A stretch of 64,000 bases of DNA, taken from positions 1-64,000 of the forward strand of contig NZ_QYCP01000083.1 in assembly GCF_025506275.1 (NCBI RefSeq). The letters are read 5' to 3'. Position numbers and translations under genes: made by a program. Below, in pieces: positions 9,325 through 19,056 of this stretch. A model generated the notes under the pieces. The model saw only the letters and a program-made list of their open reading frames with translations, made no database searches and was not told the DNA's origin. The DNA is from Brevibacterium permense (GTDB lineage Bacteria > Actinomycetota > Actinomycetes > Actinomycetales > Brevibacteriaceae). The first letter of the stretch is position 1. Each line of letters starts with the position of its first letter.

Positions 9325-9765
9325 GTGATCAATCGTGACGACCTTGGTTCCTGGCTCGAAGGACCCCGGTTCGACAGGGAAGAAGACGACTGGCCCGGAA
9401 AGCGGCTGGGTCTGCCTGTCAACGGCTCGCATTCTCTGGCCCCGGCGTGGAAGCGTATCCTCGCCCTGCTCGTCGACTGGATGATGTGTCTGGCGATCGC
9501 CAATCTCATCGATCCGGCGAATCCGATCCTCGCGCCCGCGTTCTTCGCCCTCGAGAATTTCGTGCTCGTGGGAACTCTCGGGTATTCGGTTGGGCACCGC
9601 CTCTTCGGCATCGAAGTCCGACGCCTCGACGGCCACGTGCCGGGACTGCTCAAGTCGCTCATCCGCGCCGTTCTCGTCGTGCTCGTCATTCCGGCGCTCA
9701 TCTTCAACCGCGACAACCGAGGAGTCCACGACCTTGCGGCAGGAACAGTCATCCTCCGCCGCTGA
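9325..9765 (+). CDS. RDD-family membrane protein
   Basis: A 146-residue protein with an N-terminal acidic soluble part and about three hydrophobic segments (roughly residues 43-60, 66-84 and 105-125). The RDD signature appears as WKRILALLVDWMM and later NRDNRGVHDLAAGT. RDD proteins are small multi-span proteins of mostly unknown function; some are linked to Na+/H+ antiport. The start is GTG at 9325, 6 nt after a TAGGCT box, so the mRNA may be leaderless. It diverges from glnA1, as the equivalent gene does in M. tuberculosis. Confidence 0.85.
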   Translation: MINRDDLGSWLEGPRFDREEDDWPGKRLGLPVNGSHSLAPAWKRILALLVDWMMCLAIANLIDPANPILAPAFFALENFVLVGTLGYSVGHRLFGIEVRRLDGHVPGLLKSLIRAVLVVLVIPALIFNRDNRGVHDLAAGTVILRR

Positions 9766-9773
9766 CCGCCCAA

Positions 9774-9835
9774 TTGCTACCTGACGGCGGCCCAGCAACC
9801 TCGCGCGAGGTTGCTGGGCCGCCGTCAGGTAGCAA
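9774..9835. terminator. 62-nt perfect palindrome between convergent genes
   Basis: Two 31-nt arms are exactly complementary with no mismatch (4-nt loop at the tip if folded). The element sits 9 bp after the RDD stop, ahead of a second hairpin and the convergent DUF4191 gene. It can act as a bidirectional terminator; its length and perfection also fit a dispersed palindromic repeat. No second copy was found in this window. Confidence 0.8.
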
Positions 9836-9857
9836 GTAGGGAATGGGTGGGAAAGGG

Positions 9858-9892
9858 AAGCGGCGCCGACTCTCGAGAAGTCAGCGCCGCTT
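9858..9892 (+). terminator. Second hairpin terminator after RDD gene
   Basis: Thirteen-nt arms with one mismatch around a 9-nt loop, followed on the plus strand by TCTTTTCG. It looks like a plus-strand rho-independent terminator placed right behind the 62-nt palindrome. Confidence 0.7.
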
Positions 9893-9936
9893 TCTTTTCG
9901 CCTTGGCCGAGGGGCTTCGGCGGAGGGGATGTGGGA

Positions 9937-10674
9937 TCAGCGTCCGCGCATCGCCTTGTGGTTCGGGCGGGCCTTGTTCGGGTCGATGCCTTTCGGGATC
10001 GGCGGGCGCGTGCCCTGCGTCCCGAGAGCAGCCAGACGATTGCGCACGGCCAGGACCTCGGCGCGGTTGAGCTTGCGCGGCAGCTTCTGCACGGCCGGGA
10101 CGACCTGCTTCATCGCGAGCTGGCCCTCTTCCTTGCCGCCCTGGAAGGTGTGGACCGGAACATTGGGGAGGATGCGCTCGTGGCGCTTCTTCTCCTTGGC
10201 CAGCAGCTTTGCGCTGCGTCCCTTCGGACCTTCGCTCAGCAGCACGACGCCGGCGCGACCGGTCGACCGGAACACGAGGTCGCGGCTCTTCGGATCGACG
10301 GCGATGGGCTTCTCATCCATGAGGTAACCGCGGCGGGCCGTGTTGAGAACGGCGCCGAAGGCTCCGGGCTGTCCGTCCATCTGAGCGAAAGCGGCGGTCT
10401 CGGCGAAGCGGCCGAGCATGAACATGCCCAACAGCAGACCGACCATGAAGCCGAGGATCGTCGTGAAGATCGCGGTGGTGCCGCCGATGAGCAGACCGAT
10501 CAGCAGACCGATGAGCGTGCATCCGAGGATCGCCGCAGCCAGCAGCCACGGGGTCGCTTTGTTGTGTTTGGCGGACAGCTCGTAGACCTGACGCATCTGC
10601 GCCAGTCGGCCGGGCTTCTTGTTCGGATCCTTTGGCTTGCGCCGGAAGAGTCCCTTACGCTGTTCTTCGCTCAT
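9937..10674 (-). CDS. DUF4191 family membrane protein
   Basis: A 245-residue protein with a basic N-terminus and two hydrophobic segments rich in Gly and Leu (roughly residues 44-66 and 70-90), followed by a basic soluble domain containing KDLVFRSTGRAGVVLLSEGP and a Lys/Arg-rich tail. It matches DUF4191, conserved next to lipA in actinobacteria (Rv2219 position). Function is unknown; the steady neighbourhood suggests a tie to lipoylation or the membrane, but that is inference. Start is ATG at 10674, 63 bp after the lipA stop. Confidence 0.85.
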   Translation of the reverse strand: MSEEQRKGLFRRKPKDPNKKPGRLAQMRQVYELSAKHNKATPWLLAAAILGCTLIGLLIGLLIGGTTAIFTTILGFMVGLLLGMFMLGRFAETAAFAQMDGQPGAFGAVLNTARRGYLMDEKPIAVDPKSRDLVFRSTGRAGVVLLSEGPKGRSAKLLAKEKKRHERILPNVPVHTFQGGKEEGQLAMKQVVPAVQKLPRKLNRAEVLAVRNRLAALGTQGTRPPIPKGIDPNKARPNHKAMRGR

Positions 10675-10737
10675 TCTCTCACTTGCTCTTGAGGGGCGTT
10701 GCGACGTCGCCTCCGGAAATCAGGGGGAGGCCGACGC

Positions 10738-11790
10738 TCATTGCTCAGCAGTCAAGTCTACCTCTTCGCCGGGGCCGAAGGTATCCACAACGGCCTGCGC
10801 CTCCTGCTTGGCGGGGGTGTGCTTGTCCAGGTGCGCCAGATGCGAGGGGATCTCCTCTCCACGGCGACGCATGGCGGTGGCCCACAGGCGGCCGGCACGG
10901 TACGACGAACGCACGAGCGGACCCGACATGACACCGAGGAAGCCGATCTCCTCGGCCGCATCGCGCAGCATCACGAAGTCGGCGGGCTTGACCCACCGGG
11001 TGACGGGATGGTGCCGGGGAGAGGGACGCAGGTACTGCGTGATGGTGATGAGGTCGCAGCCGGCATCGTGGAGGTCCTGCAGTGCGGAGATGATCTCGTC
11101 ATTCGTCTCACCCATCCCGAGGATGAGGTTCGATTTCGTGACCAGGCCGGCCTCGCGGGCCTGAGTGATCACCGACAGCGATCGTTCGTAGCGGAATGCG
11201 GGACGGATGCGCTTGAAGATGCGCGGAACCGTTTCGACATTGTGCGCGAGCACTTCGGGTCGGGAGGAGAACACCTCGGCGAGCTGATCCGGCTTGGCAT
11301 TGAAGTCGGGGATGAGCAGCTCGACGCCGGTGCCGCGTCCGTCGACATACGAGAGGTCGTGGATCTGGCGCACGGTCTCTGCATAGAGCCAGGCGCCGCC
11401 GTCTTCGAGGTCGTCTCGTGCCACACCGGTGATCGTCGAGTAGCGCAGACCCATCTCCGCCACCGAGGCGGCCACGCGGCGAGGCTCGTCAGCATCGACT
11501 TCGGCCGGTCGGCCGGTATCGATCTGACAGAAGTCACAGCGCCGGGTGCACTGTTCGCCGCCGATGAGGAAGGTCGCTTCGCGATCCTCCCAGCATTCGA
11601 AGATGTTCGGGCAGCCTGCCTCTTCGCAGACAGTGTGCAGCTCCTGCTTGCGCACGAGCGACTTCAGCGCGGTGTATTCGGGGCCGATATGGGCCTTCGC
11701 TTTGATCCAGGCCGGCTTGTCCTCGATGGGAGTCTCGGAGTTGCGGGCTTCGACGCGGAGCATGCGGCGGCCCTCTGGTGCGATCGTCAT
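10738..11790 (-). CDS. lipA: Lipoyl synthase
   Basis: Radical-SAM enzyme that inserts two sulfurs into protein-bound octanoyl groups. The 350-residue product carries both iron-sulfur motifs: the auxiliary cluster site [12 protein letters not shown] and the radical-[11 protein letters not shown]. The C-terminal [11 protein letters not shown] is also typical. The start is ATG at 11790 with AGGAGAACTCAG upstream; the open frame before it overlaps the end of lipB and is not homologous. It lies 10 bp after lipB in a lipB-lipA-DUF4191 run. Its products, lipoyl groups, are used by SucB encoded nearby. Confidence 0.96.
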   Translation of the reverse strand: MTIAPEGRRMLRVEARNSETPIEDKPAWIKAKAHIGPEYTALKSLVRKQELHTVCEEAGCPNIFECWEDREATFLIGGEQCTRRCDFCQIDTGRPAEVDADEPRRVAASVAEMGLRYSTITGVARDDLEDGGAWLYAETVRQIHDLSYVDGRGTGVELLIPDFNAKPDQLAEVFSSRPEVLAHNVETVPRIFKRIRPAFRYERSLSVITQAREAGLVTKSNLILGMGETNDEIISALQDLHDAGCDLITITQYLRPSPRHHPVTRWVKPADFVMLRDAAEEIGFLGVMSGPLVRSSYRAGRLWATAMRRRGEEIPSHLAHLDKHTPAKQEAQAVVDTFGPGEEVDLTAEQ

Positions 11791-11800
11791 CTGAGTTCTC

Positions 11801-12439
11801 CTAAGCGGTGATGGTCTCGTGCAGGATTTCGTCGAGTCGCGATGCCACATCTTCGGGAGCGACCGTGCGACCGAGCTCGGCACTGATGGACGTGGTGTCG
11901 GCGTCTGTGATCCCACACGGGATGATGGACTCATAGGCGCCGAGGTCATTGCTGCAGTTCAGGGCCAGGCCGTGCATCGTCACGCCTTCGTGGATGCGGA
12001 TGCCGATGGCGCCGATCTTGCGGTCACGACGGAGTTCGTCGCCGCGCAGCCAGACACCGGCACGGCCCTCGATGGTGGTCGCCTCGATCTCGTATTCGGA
12101 GAGCAGTCGGATCATCGCGTCCTCGAGTTGGGACACGAAGAGTCGGACCTCTTTGGGGTCGTTGAGTTTGTAGATGAAGTAGGCAACCAGCTGTCCCGGG
12201 CCGTGCCAGGTGATCTTCCCGCCGCGGTCGACGTCGATGACATCAGTGCCGTCGGTCGGTCGTTCGAAGTCCTCGGTGCGCTTGCCGGCCGTATAGACCG
12301 GGGAATGCTCGAGGAGCAGGATCGTCGATCGACGGTCACCTGCGAGCACTTCGTCGTGGTATCTCTTCTGCAATTCCCAAGTCTGCCGATAGTCCGAGAG
12401 GACAGGGGCGAACCCGAGCGTTTCTGTGGCCAGGGGCAT
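11801..12439 (-). CDS. lipB: Lipoate-protein octanoyltransferase
   Basis: Moves octanoyl from acyl carrier protein to lipoyl-domain lysines, the first step of lipoate synthesis. The 212-residue protein shows [33 protein letters not shown], the catalytic Lys in [10 protein letters not shown] and the acyl-accepting Cys in SIIPCGI. Length and motif order are standard. It is the first gene of the minus-strand lipB-lipA-DUF4191 group; its promoter should lie in 12440-12597, shared with the divergent gene at 12598. Confidence 0.96.
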   Translation of the reverse strand: MPLATETLGFAPVLSDYRQTWELQKRYHDEVLAGDRRSTILLLEHSPVYTAGKRTEDFERPTDGTDVIDVDRGGKITWHGPGQLVAYFIYKLNDPKEVRLFVSQLEDAMIRLLSEYEIEATTIEGRAGVWLRGDELRRDRKIGAIGIRIHEGVTMHGLALNCSNDLGAYESIIPCGITDADTTSISAELGRTVAPEDVASRLDEILHETITA

Positions 12440-12597
12440 GGCTCCACACTAAGACTCTTGTCCCCAGTGTTCAATTTGTTTCCAATCACATCTGGCGTCC
12501 GCCACCGAGGCTGTGGCCCTTGACACATAGCGACATCGGCGAGCATCATTAAACAACACTAAACGCGATCTAGCATCATCAATGGAGATGACGAACG

Positions 12598-14016
12598 ATG
12601 ACATGGAAATTCCAAGCAACGATCGCGGATGATATCCATTGCGTGGTCGATTCCGACGGTCGCAGTGCGTGGGGCGTCGTCGTGCACAATGATTTCGATG
12701 CCGACGATCCCCGTGTTCTCGCCATCACCGAGGTGGCCCTTCCGACCGGCGTGCGTTCCGTGCTCATCGTCCCCGCATCGCCCGGTGGGCTCGTTCTCGA
12801 CGTGATCCGCGCCTATCAGGGATTGACCGAGGCCGAGCTGTGCACCCTGTTCCTGGGCATCATCGAGGAGCTCACGACGTGCACGCGGCCAGAGGATCGG
12901 CTCACTCTGTCCGCGTTCTCCCTTGACGCCCGCGGTCGACCGGTCATCATTCCCGGAGTCTCGGCGTCCACAGCGACGACACCACGCCGCGCGGTGGGAG
13001 AGATGATCTATCACGCCGTCTACGGGCGGCCGTGGGCCGAGGTGCTGCTTCCCGTCGATCTCGCGCTGTCCGAATCATCGTCGGCTCTGCGGTCGCTCGT
13101 GGCAGGTCTACTGGACGATGCGGCGTCCGATATCGGGTTGGTCACCGCCCTCGCCGAGGCGGCCGGTTCCCTTCGTACGCTCGACCGTCCCGCTGCGCTT
13201 CCGCTGGTGCCGGCCGAGAGCGGAACGTCGCCGGAATCGGCCCTCACGGCTCGTCTGCGCGTGGCAACCGGGCTCAAACCGAACCGGCGATCCGAGGAGG
13301 ACAGCGGTTCGACGCTCAGCGCACCGGCTCCGCCTCTGCGCGGGGGCGGAGTGTCTCCGCTGCGTGCCGAGGCGAAGAGCTCGCGACGCTCGAGACGCGA
13401 CCGCAGGCGCGCAGATGGCCGAAGGGTATGGATGACACCGCTGTTGCACTCCGTGAACTCCCTGCGGACCCGCGTGCCGGCGGTGGACCTGCAGCGTTGG
13501 TTCGGACGCAGCACCCTGCTCATCGGCCTCACCGTGTTCCTGACTGTTCTCGGCGGAATCGTCGTCTGGTCCTCATGGTCGTCAACCGCGGCCGTGAGCG
13601 GAGAAGAGGCGTCGTCCGCCGAGGGGGCCGACCGGTCGGCCGAAGCGACGTCGACGCCGAGCGCAGGCGACGTGGCCGCAGTCCTCGAGGAACTGTGTGA
13701 GTCACGGGCCACAGCTCTCAGCAATGGCGACGAGGACGCGCTGAAGGCGCTGACAGTGCCCGAATCGGCCGCCGCAGCGGCCGATGAGCTCATCGACCTT
13801 TCGGCGTATGCCGACTCCGACTATTCGATCGATGTCGAGGAGGTGGAGATCGTCACCGCCGACGATTCCCGGGTGGTCGCCTCGGCGCTCATGCGTTCGA
13901 GCGGAGGCACCGGGGCCGCCCTGGTGGAGTTCGCCGAGCAGACCGTTGAGTTCGAACTCCACAGAGTCGAGGGGGCATGGCTCGTGGCGGAGGTCCGGGA
14001 GGCGACGACGGGGTGA
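12598..14016 (+). CDS. Single-pass membrane protein, function unknown
   Basis: A 472-residue protein not assigned to a family. Residues 1-200 form an Ala/Leu-rich soluble region without recognised motifs; 230-300 is Ser/Arg-rich and basic; one membrane helix lies near 304-326; the rest is an extracytoplasmic Ser/Ala/Glu-rich linker and a small acidic domain (about 360-470) that ends in the pattern VEFELHRVEGAWLVAEVRE, reminiscent of lumazine-binding/NTF2-like folds. The basic stretch before the helix fits an N-in, C-out topology. The start is ATG at 12598 after GGAGATGACG. It ends at a bidirectional terminator. Confidence 0.7.
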   Translation: MTWKFQATIADDIHCVVDSDGRSAWGVVVHNDFDADDPRVLAITEVALPTGVRSVLIVPASPGGLVLDVIRAYQGLTEAELCTLFLGIIEELTTCTRPEDRLTLSAFSLDARGRPVIIPGVSASTATTPRRAVGEMIYHAVYGRPWAEVLLPVDLALSESSSALRSLVAGLLDDAASDIGLVTALAEAAGSLRTLDRPAALPLVPAESGTSPESALTARLRVATGLKPNRRSEEDSGSTLSAPAPPLRGGGVSPLRAEAKSSRRSRRDRRRADGRRVWMTPLLHSVNSLRTRVPAVDLQRWFGRSTLLIGLTVFLTVLGGIVVWSSWSSTAAVSGEEASSAEGADRSAEATSTPSAGDVAAVLEELCESRATALSNGDEDALKALTVPESAAAAADELIDLSAYADSDYSIDVEEVEIVTADDSRVVASALMRSSGGTGAALVEFAEQTVEFELHRVEGAWLVAEVREATTG

Positions 14017-14021
14017 ATGGC

Positions 14022-14055
14022 CCGAGGGGCCGACCACGAATGGTCGGCCCCTCGG
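14022..14055. terminator. Bidirectional hairpin terminator
   Basis: Perfect 15-nt arms around a CGAA loop, between the convergent 12598 gene and sucB. AAAGG follows on the plus strand. It probably ends both transcripts. Confidence 0.75.
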
Positions 14056-14078
14056 AAAGGTGTGTCGGAGAGTCGGGC

Positions 14079-15896
14079 TCAGAGGTCGAGATCGGCCTCG
14101 AAGTTGCCTTCTTCCAGACGTGCCTTGATGGTCTGCAGGAATCGTCCTGCATCCGCACCGTCGACCAGCTGGTGGTTGTAGGTCAACGGCAGGTACACCA
14201 TGTCGCGGATGGCGATCGCCTCATCACCGTCGGCCGTCTTCACGGCGATGGGACGGCGGACGATCGCACCCGTGCCGATGATGCCCATCTGCGGCTGGTT
14301 GATGATCGGCGTGTCGAACAGCGCCCCGACGGAACCGATGTTGGTCACCGTGAAGGTTCCGCCCGAGAGCTCGTCCGGCATGATCTTGTTGTTGCGAGTC
14401 CGGTCGGCGACATCGTCGATGGCCTTCGACAGACCTGCGACGCTGAGATCACCGGCATCCTTGATCACGGGCACGAGCAGTCCGCGCGGGGTATCGACCG
14501 CGACGGCCAGGTGCTCGTGATCGAAGTAGGTGATCTGCTGCGACTCGAGATCGTACTGGGCGTTGACCTTCGGGTGCACCTGAAGCGCTTCGACGATGGC
14601 CTTGGCGAAGAACGGCAGATAGGTCAGCTTCGAACCGTGCTTGGCCTGGAATGCCTCCTTGTTGGCCTTGCGCAGCTTGACGACGCGAGACATATCCACT
14701 TCGATGACCTGCGTGAGCTGAGCGGAGACATCGAGGGACTCGCTCATGCGCTTGGCGATGGTCTGGCGGATACGCGAAGCCTTCTCCGTGGTGCCGCGCA
14801 GCTTCGCGGCCTCCTCGGGGATCTCAACCTTGAACGGAGCCTTCGGAGCTCCGGCCGACGCGCCGGACTGTGCCGCGGGAGCGGCAGCAGGGCCGTTCTT
14901 CGCGGCCGACTCGACATCCTGCTTGCGGATGCGTCCGCCCACTCCGGTGCCGGAGACCTGCGAGAGGTCGACACCCTTCTCGCGGGCCAGACGGCGCACG
15001 AGAGGAGTGACGTAGGCAGCGTTCTCACCGACAGTGTCGGCGGCGGCAGGTGTCTGTGCAGCTGCCTCAACCGGCTCTTCGGCCTGAGCGGCCGAGGCGG
15101 ACTGCGCCGATGCGGTCGCGGCCGGCTTGGGAGCCGATTCCTGCTTGGGCGCCTCCTCCTTGGGGGCTGCCTGTTTCGGAGCCTCTTCGGCGGGAGCTTC
15201 CTGCTTCGGACTTTCCTCGGCGGGGGCCTCTTCCTTGGGCGCTTCCTCAGCCGGTGCGGATTCGGCCGGGGCACCGGAACCGATGCGGGCCAGAGGCGCG
15301 CCGACTTCGACGGTGTCGTCCTCTTCCGCCAGGTGAGCCTGAACGACTCCGGCGACGGGGGAGGGGACCTCGGTGTCGACCTTGTCGGTCGAGACCTCGA
15401 GGAGCGGTTCGTCGACCTCGACCTCTTCACCGACCTCCTTGAGCCAACGGGTCACGGTGCCTTCGGTGACGGACTCGCCGAGCGCGGGCATCGTGATCTC
15501 GGTGCCTTCGGAGGATCCGGAATCCGAAGCGGCAGGTGCCGACTCCTCGGCCGGTGCCTCTTCGGCAGGTGCTTCTTCGACCGGGGCCTCTGCAGGCTGT
15601 TCTGCAGGCTCCTCGGCGGGTTCCTCGGTCGGTGCCGCTTCGTCGGATGAAGCGCCGCTGCCGTCGCCGATGTAGGCGAGGTCGCCGCCGACCTCGACCA
15701 CGTCATCTTCTTCGGCCAGGATCTTTTCGAGGGTGCCTGCGTAGGGGCTCGGGATCTCAGTGTCGACCTTGTCGGTCGACACTTCGAGCAACGGTTCGTC
15801 TACCTCGACTTCTTCGCCCACTTCCTTGAGCCAGCGAGTGACAGTGCCCTCGGTGACCGACTCTCCGAGAGCCGGCATCTGAACGGAATTCGACAT
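14079..15896 (-). CDS. sucB: Dihydrolipoamide acyltransferase (E2) with two lipoyl domains
   Basis: E2 core of a 2-oxoacid dehydrogenase complex (pyruvate and/or 2-oxoglutarate). The 605-residue protein has two almost identical lipoyl domains with Lys43 and Lys172 in DKVDTE motifs, long Ala/Pro/Glu linkers, a peripheral-subunit-binding domain near 295-330 and the catalytic domain ending with [17 protein letters not shown]. This matches the actinobacterial SucB/DlaT type. The start is ATG after AGGAGACG. It lies 21 bp after lpd, so E2 and E3 are co-expressed, and the lipoate genes sit just downstream. Confidence 0.93.
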   Translation of the reverse strand: MSNSVQMPALGESVTEGTVTRWLKEVGEEVEVDEPLLEVSTDKVDTEIPSPYAGTLEKILAEEDDVVEVGGDLAYIGDGSGASSDEAAPTEEPAEEPAEQPAEAPVEEAPAEEAPAEESAPAASDSGSSEGTEITMPALGESVTEGTVTRWLKEVGEEVEVDEPLLEVSTDKVDTEVPSPVAGVVQAHLAEEDDTVEVGAPLARIGSGAPAESAPAEEAPKEEAPAEESPKQEAPAEEAPKQAAPKEEAPKQESAPKPAATASAQSASAAQAEEPVEAAAQTPAAADTVGENAAYVTPLVRRLAREKGVDLSQVSGTGVGGRIRKQDVESAAKNGPAAAPAAQSGASAGAPKAPFKVEIPEEAAKLRGTTEKASRIRQTIAKRMSESLDVSAQLTQVIEVDMSRVVKLRKANKEAFQAKHGSKLTYLPFFAKAIVEALQVHPKVNAQYDLESQQITYFDHEHLAVAVDTPRGLLVPVIKDAGDLSVAGLSKAIDDVADRTRNNKIMPDELSGGTFTVTNIGSVGALFDTPIINQPQMGIIGTGAIVRRPIAVKTADGDEAIAIRDMVYLPLTYNHQLVDGADAGRFLQTIKARLEEGNFEADLDL

Positions 15897-15917
15897 GAGT
15901 ATTCGTCTCCTCGGATC

Positions 15918-17306
15918 TTATGAGTGGAAGTGCAGGGGTTTGCCGGCCAGGGCCAGGTGGGCCTCGCCGAGTGCTTCGTTCTGCGTTGGGTGCGCGTGGA
16001 TGAGCTGCGCGACTTCCTCGGGGAATGCTTCCCAATTGACGATGAGCTGAGCTTCACCGGCTTGCTCGGACAGACGAGCACCGATTCCGTGCACGCCCAC
16101 GACCGGACCGTCCTTTTCGCGGATGACCTTGATCAGGCCCGTGGTGCCCAGGATCACGGACTTGCCGTTGCCGCCGAGGTTGTACTCGAGCGATTCGACC
16201 TGATCCTTGCCGTACTTCTCGTCCGCCTGAGCGGAGGAGAGTCCGACGGAGAAGATCTCCGGTTCGCAGTAGGTCACGCGCGGGATGCCGGATTCGACGA
16301 CCGGTGCCGGGTTGAGACCGGCGATCTCCTCGGCCACGAAGATGCCCTGACCGAAGGCGCGGTGGGCCAGCTGGAGTCCGGGGACGATATCGCCGCAGGC
16401 GTAGATGTTGCCGACGCCGGTGTGGAGACGTTCATTGGCGAGGACGAATCCACGATCCATCGGGATGCCCTGCTCTTCGAAGCCGAAGCCCTCGGTGACC
16501 GGACCGCGGCCGACGGCCACGAGGAGGTACTCCGCCTCGAGCGTCGAACCGTCTTCGAGAGTGACCTTGACGCCATCGGCCGTCTCCTCGACGCCCTTGA
16601 ACATCACGCCGAGCTTGAACTTGATCTTGCGCTTCTTGAAGGCGCGCTCGAGGTTCTTCGAGATGGTCTCGTCCTCGTTCGCAACGAGGTGCTTGAGGCC
16701 CTCGACGATCGTGACGTCAGCTCCGAAGGAGTTCCAGACGCTGGCGAACTCGACGCCGATGACGCCGCCGCCGAGCACGATGGCCGAGCTCGGGACCTTG
16801 TCGAGCTGGAGAGCCTCGGTGCTCGTGATCACGCGGTCGGTGACCTCGAGACCGATGGTCTTCGATGTCGAACCGGTCGAGAGCAGAACGTTCGCGCCCT
16901 TGACGGTGTGGTTGCCGTCTTCGCCGGTGACCTCGACAGTGTCTTTGCCGACGAGCTTGCCGGTGCCGAAGTAGGTGTCGATTCCGCGAGCCTTGACCAG
17001 ACCCTGCAGACCTTTGTAGTTGCGGGTGATGACCCCGTCCTTGTACTCGAGCACCTTGGCGATGTCGATCCCCTTGAACTCGGCTTCGATGCCGAAGGTC
17101 TCAGAGTTCTTGGCGGTGTCGGCGACTTCTGCGGCGTGCAGAAGAGCCTTCGTCGGCACGCAGCCACGGTGCAGGCAGGTGCCTCCCACCTTGTCGCGTT
17201 CGATCAAAGCGACCTTCATGTCGAGCTCTGCGGCTCGCAGAGCAGCGGCATAGCCACCGGTTCCGCCACCCAGAACGACAAGGTCGTAGGTCAATTCGTC
17301 ACTCAC
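15918..17306 (-). CDS. lpdA: Dihydrolipoamide dehydrogenase (E3)
   Basis: FAD enzyme that reoxidises dihydrolipoyl groups of 2-oxoacid dehydrogenase complexes and passes electrons to NAD+. The 462-residue product has the FAD motif GGGTGGYAAA, the redox disulfide GGTCLHRGCVPTK, the NAD motif GGGVIGVEFAS and the C-terminal HAHPTQNEAL with the active-site His. The start is GTG at 17306 with GAGGAGA upstream; a longer open frame to 17411 has no homologous sequence. It precedes sucB in the same operon. The N-terminal VLGGGTGG is typical of actinobacterial LpdA. Confidence 0.94.
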   Translation of the reverse strand: MSDELTYDLVVLGGGTGGYAAALRAAELDMKVALIERDKVGGTCLHRGCVPTKALLHAAEVADTAKNSETFGIEAEFKGIDIAKVLEYKDGVITRNYKGLQGLVKARGIDTYFGTGKLVGKDTVEVTGEDGNHTVKGANVLLSTGSTSKTIGLEVTDRVITSTEALQLDKVPSSAIVLGGGVIGVEFASVWNSFGADVTIVEGLKHLVANEDETISKNLERAFKKRKIKFKLGVMFKGVEETADGVKVTLEDGSTLEAEYLLVAVGRGPVTEGFGFEEQGIPMDRGFVLANERLHTGVGNIYACGDIVPGLQLAHRAFGQGIFVAEEIAGLNPAPVVESGIPRVTYCEPEIFSVGLSSAQADEKYGKDQVESLEYNLGGNGKSVILGTTGLIKVIREKDGPVVGVHGIGARLSEQAGEAQLIVNWEAFPEEVAQLIHAHPTQNEALGEAHLALAGKPLHFHS

Positions 17307-17459
17307 GGATTTCTCCTCGTAGCTGTGAATAAGCCTGCAGTACGCAGCTTTCAGTCTTATCTTTCCACTTTTCTCGCGCGGGGCGAAGAAAAACGCTGTC
17401 TGATTGGACACAGGTGGGCATCATCACGTTCACCTCGACAGCGTGTAGAACCACTGTGC

Positions 17460-18935
17460 TCAGGCCGTCGCCTTCGCGATTTCGATGAGGGTGCGCACCG
17501 CGGCGCCGGTCGCGGCCTTCGGTGTGTAGCCGAAGGGTGCTGAACCGTTGAAGCTCGGTCCGGCGATGTCGATATGCGCCCAGTTCGCATCCTCTCCGAC
17601 GAATTCACGCAGGAACGCGGCAGCGGCGAGCATGCCGCCGGGACGGGGTCCTGAGTTCGTGAGATCGGCGGCGGTGGAGTCGAACCCGGAGAGCATTTCC
17701 TCGGGGATCGGCATCGCCCACATCTGCTCACCGGCCGCGGACGCCGAGGCGATGACCTCTGCCCGTGCGGCTTCGGCGCCCATGACACCGGAGGTGCGTT
17801 CGCCGAGTGCGACGATCTGAGCACCGGTGAGTGTGGCCACATCGATGAGCAGATCCGGTTTCTCGGCCCCGGCATCGGTGAGCGCATCAGCGAGGACGAG
17901 TCGGCCCTCGGCGTCGGTGTTCGTGACCTCGACGGTCTTGCCGCTGCGCATCTTCAGCACATCGCTGGGGCGTTGTGCCGAAGACCCGGGCATGTTCTCC
18001 GCCATCGGCAGCCACGCGGTGACACGCACCGGAAGCTTGAGGTCGGCGATGCCGAAGAGCGCCTGCACGACGGCCGCGGAACCGGCCATATCGGACTTCA
18101 TGTCCTCCATGCTCTTCGCCGGCTTGAGAGAGATGCCGCCGGAGTCGAAGGTGATTCCCTTGCCGACGAAGCTCAGGTGGCGCTTGGCACCGCGAGGTGC
18201 GTATTCGACCTTGACGAGGCGGGGTCCGCGGGTCGAGCCCTGGCCGACGCCGATGATTCCGCCGTAGCCTCCGGCCTTGAGCTCCTTCTCGCCGAGCACT
18301 GTGACCTTGAGCTTGCGGTCCTTGGCTTGGTCCTTGACGATCTCGGCGTAGGACTCCGGGTAGAGATCCAGTGGGGGAGTGTTGACGAGATCGCGAGCCC
18401 TGTTCGTCGCGGCCGCGATCACTTCGCCGGCGTCATGGGCTGCGGCGAAGGTCTTGCCCTTGGGGCCGATGACGGTGATCTCGCCCGGAGTCGTGCCTTC
18501 GCTGCGGTACTCGAGGAAACGGTAGGTTCCGAGTCCCGCGCCCACCGTGATCGCTTCGACTTCGGTCGGAGTGGCGGCGGGCAGGGCCAGTGCGATCGAC
18601 TCGACACCGTCGAGTGCGCGCAGCGCCGCTCCCGCGCCGCGACGCAGCGTTTCAGCAGTTGCGGCGACCTCGGGGTCATCGGGATCGAAGTCGCCGAGCC
18701 CCACGAGCATGACGGAGTCGGCGGCGACACCCTTCGGAGCGGGAACACGAGCGGTGGAGCCGGCCTTTCCGCTGAATCCGATGGCGCGGGCGGCTTCGTC
18801 GAGAGCGGTCTTCGCCGTCTTCGCTCCTTCGAGGCCGAGGACCGTCGAGTCCGCTGCCGCCAGCACCAGAACGGAAGCGGTGGCCTTCACCGGTGAGGTC
18901 GTGGAGTAGCTGCTGAGGGTGGATGCACCAGCCAT
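17460..18935 (-). CDS. pepA: Leucyl aminopeptidase (M17)
   Basis: Dizinc/dimanganese cytosolic aminopeptidase that trims N-terminal residues from peptides. The 491-residue protein contains the M17 signatures: GKGITFDSGGISLKP with metal ligands and catalytic Lys, DMAGSAAVV, and the family pattern NTDAEGRLVLADAL. The catalytic domain occupies roughly residues 170-485. The start is ATG at 18935 after GAAAGGGA; 53 more open codons upstream are not homologous. It diverges from pyrD across 121 bp and lies upstream of lpdA on the same strand, 153 bp apart. Confidence 0.94.
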   Translation of the reverse strand: MAGASTLSSYSTTSPVKATASVLVLAAADSTVLGLEGAKTAKTALDEAARAIGFSGKAGSTARVPAPKGVAADSVMLVGLGDFDPDDPEVAATAETLRRGAGAALRALDGVESIALALPAATPTEVEAITVGAGLGTYRFLEYRSEGTTPGEITVIGPKGKTFAAAHDAGEVIAAATNRARDLVNTPPLDLYPESYAEIVKDQAKDRKLKVTVLGEKELKAGGYGGIIGVGQGSTRGPRLVKVEYAPRGAKRHLSFVGKGITFDSGGISLKPAKSMEDMKSDMAGSAAVVQALFGIADLKLPVRVTAWLPMAENMPGSSAQRPSDVLKMRSGKTVEVTNTDAEGRLVLADALTDAGAEKPDLLIDVATLTGAQIVALGERTSGVMGAEAARAEVIASASAAGEQMWAMPIPEEMLSGFDSTAADLTNSGPRPGGMLAAAAFLREFVGEDANWAHIDIAGPSFNGSAPFGYTPKAATGAAVRTLIEIAKATA

Positions 18936-19056
18936 GAATTCCCTTTCAGTCGTCTTTGAACGTTGATTCGATCCTAATGCCAAACACCTCGACTTGCTGA
19001 AGCAGTGCGTCGAGCGCCTGCTGAAGCGATGAGGGACTTTGGCATATTCTGGGTGC

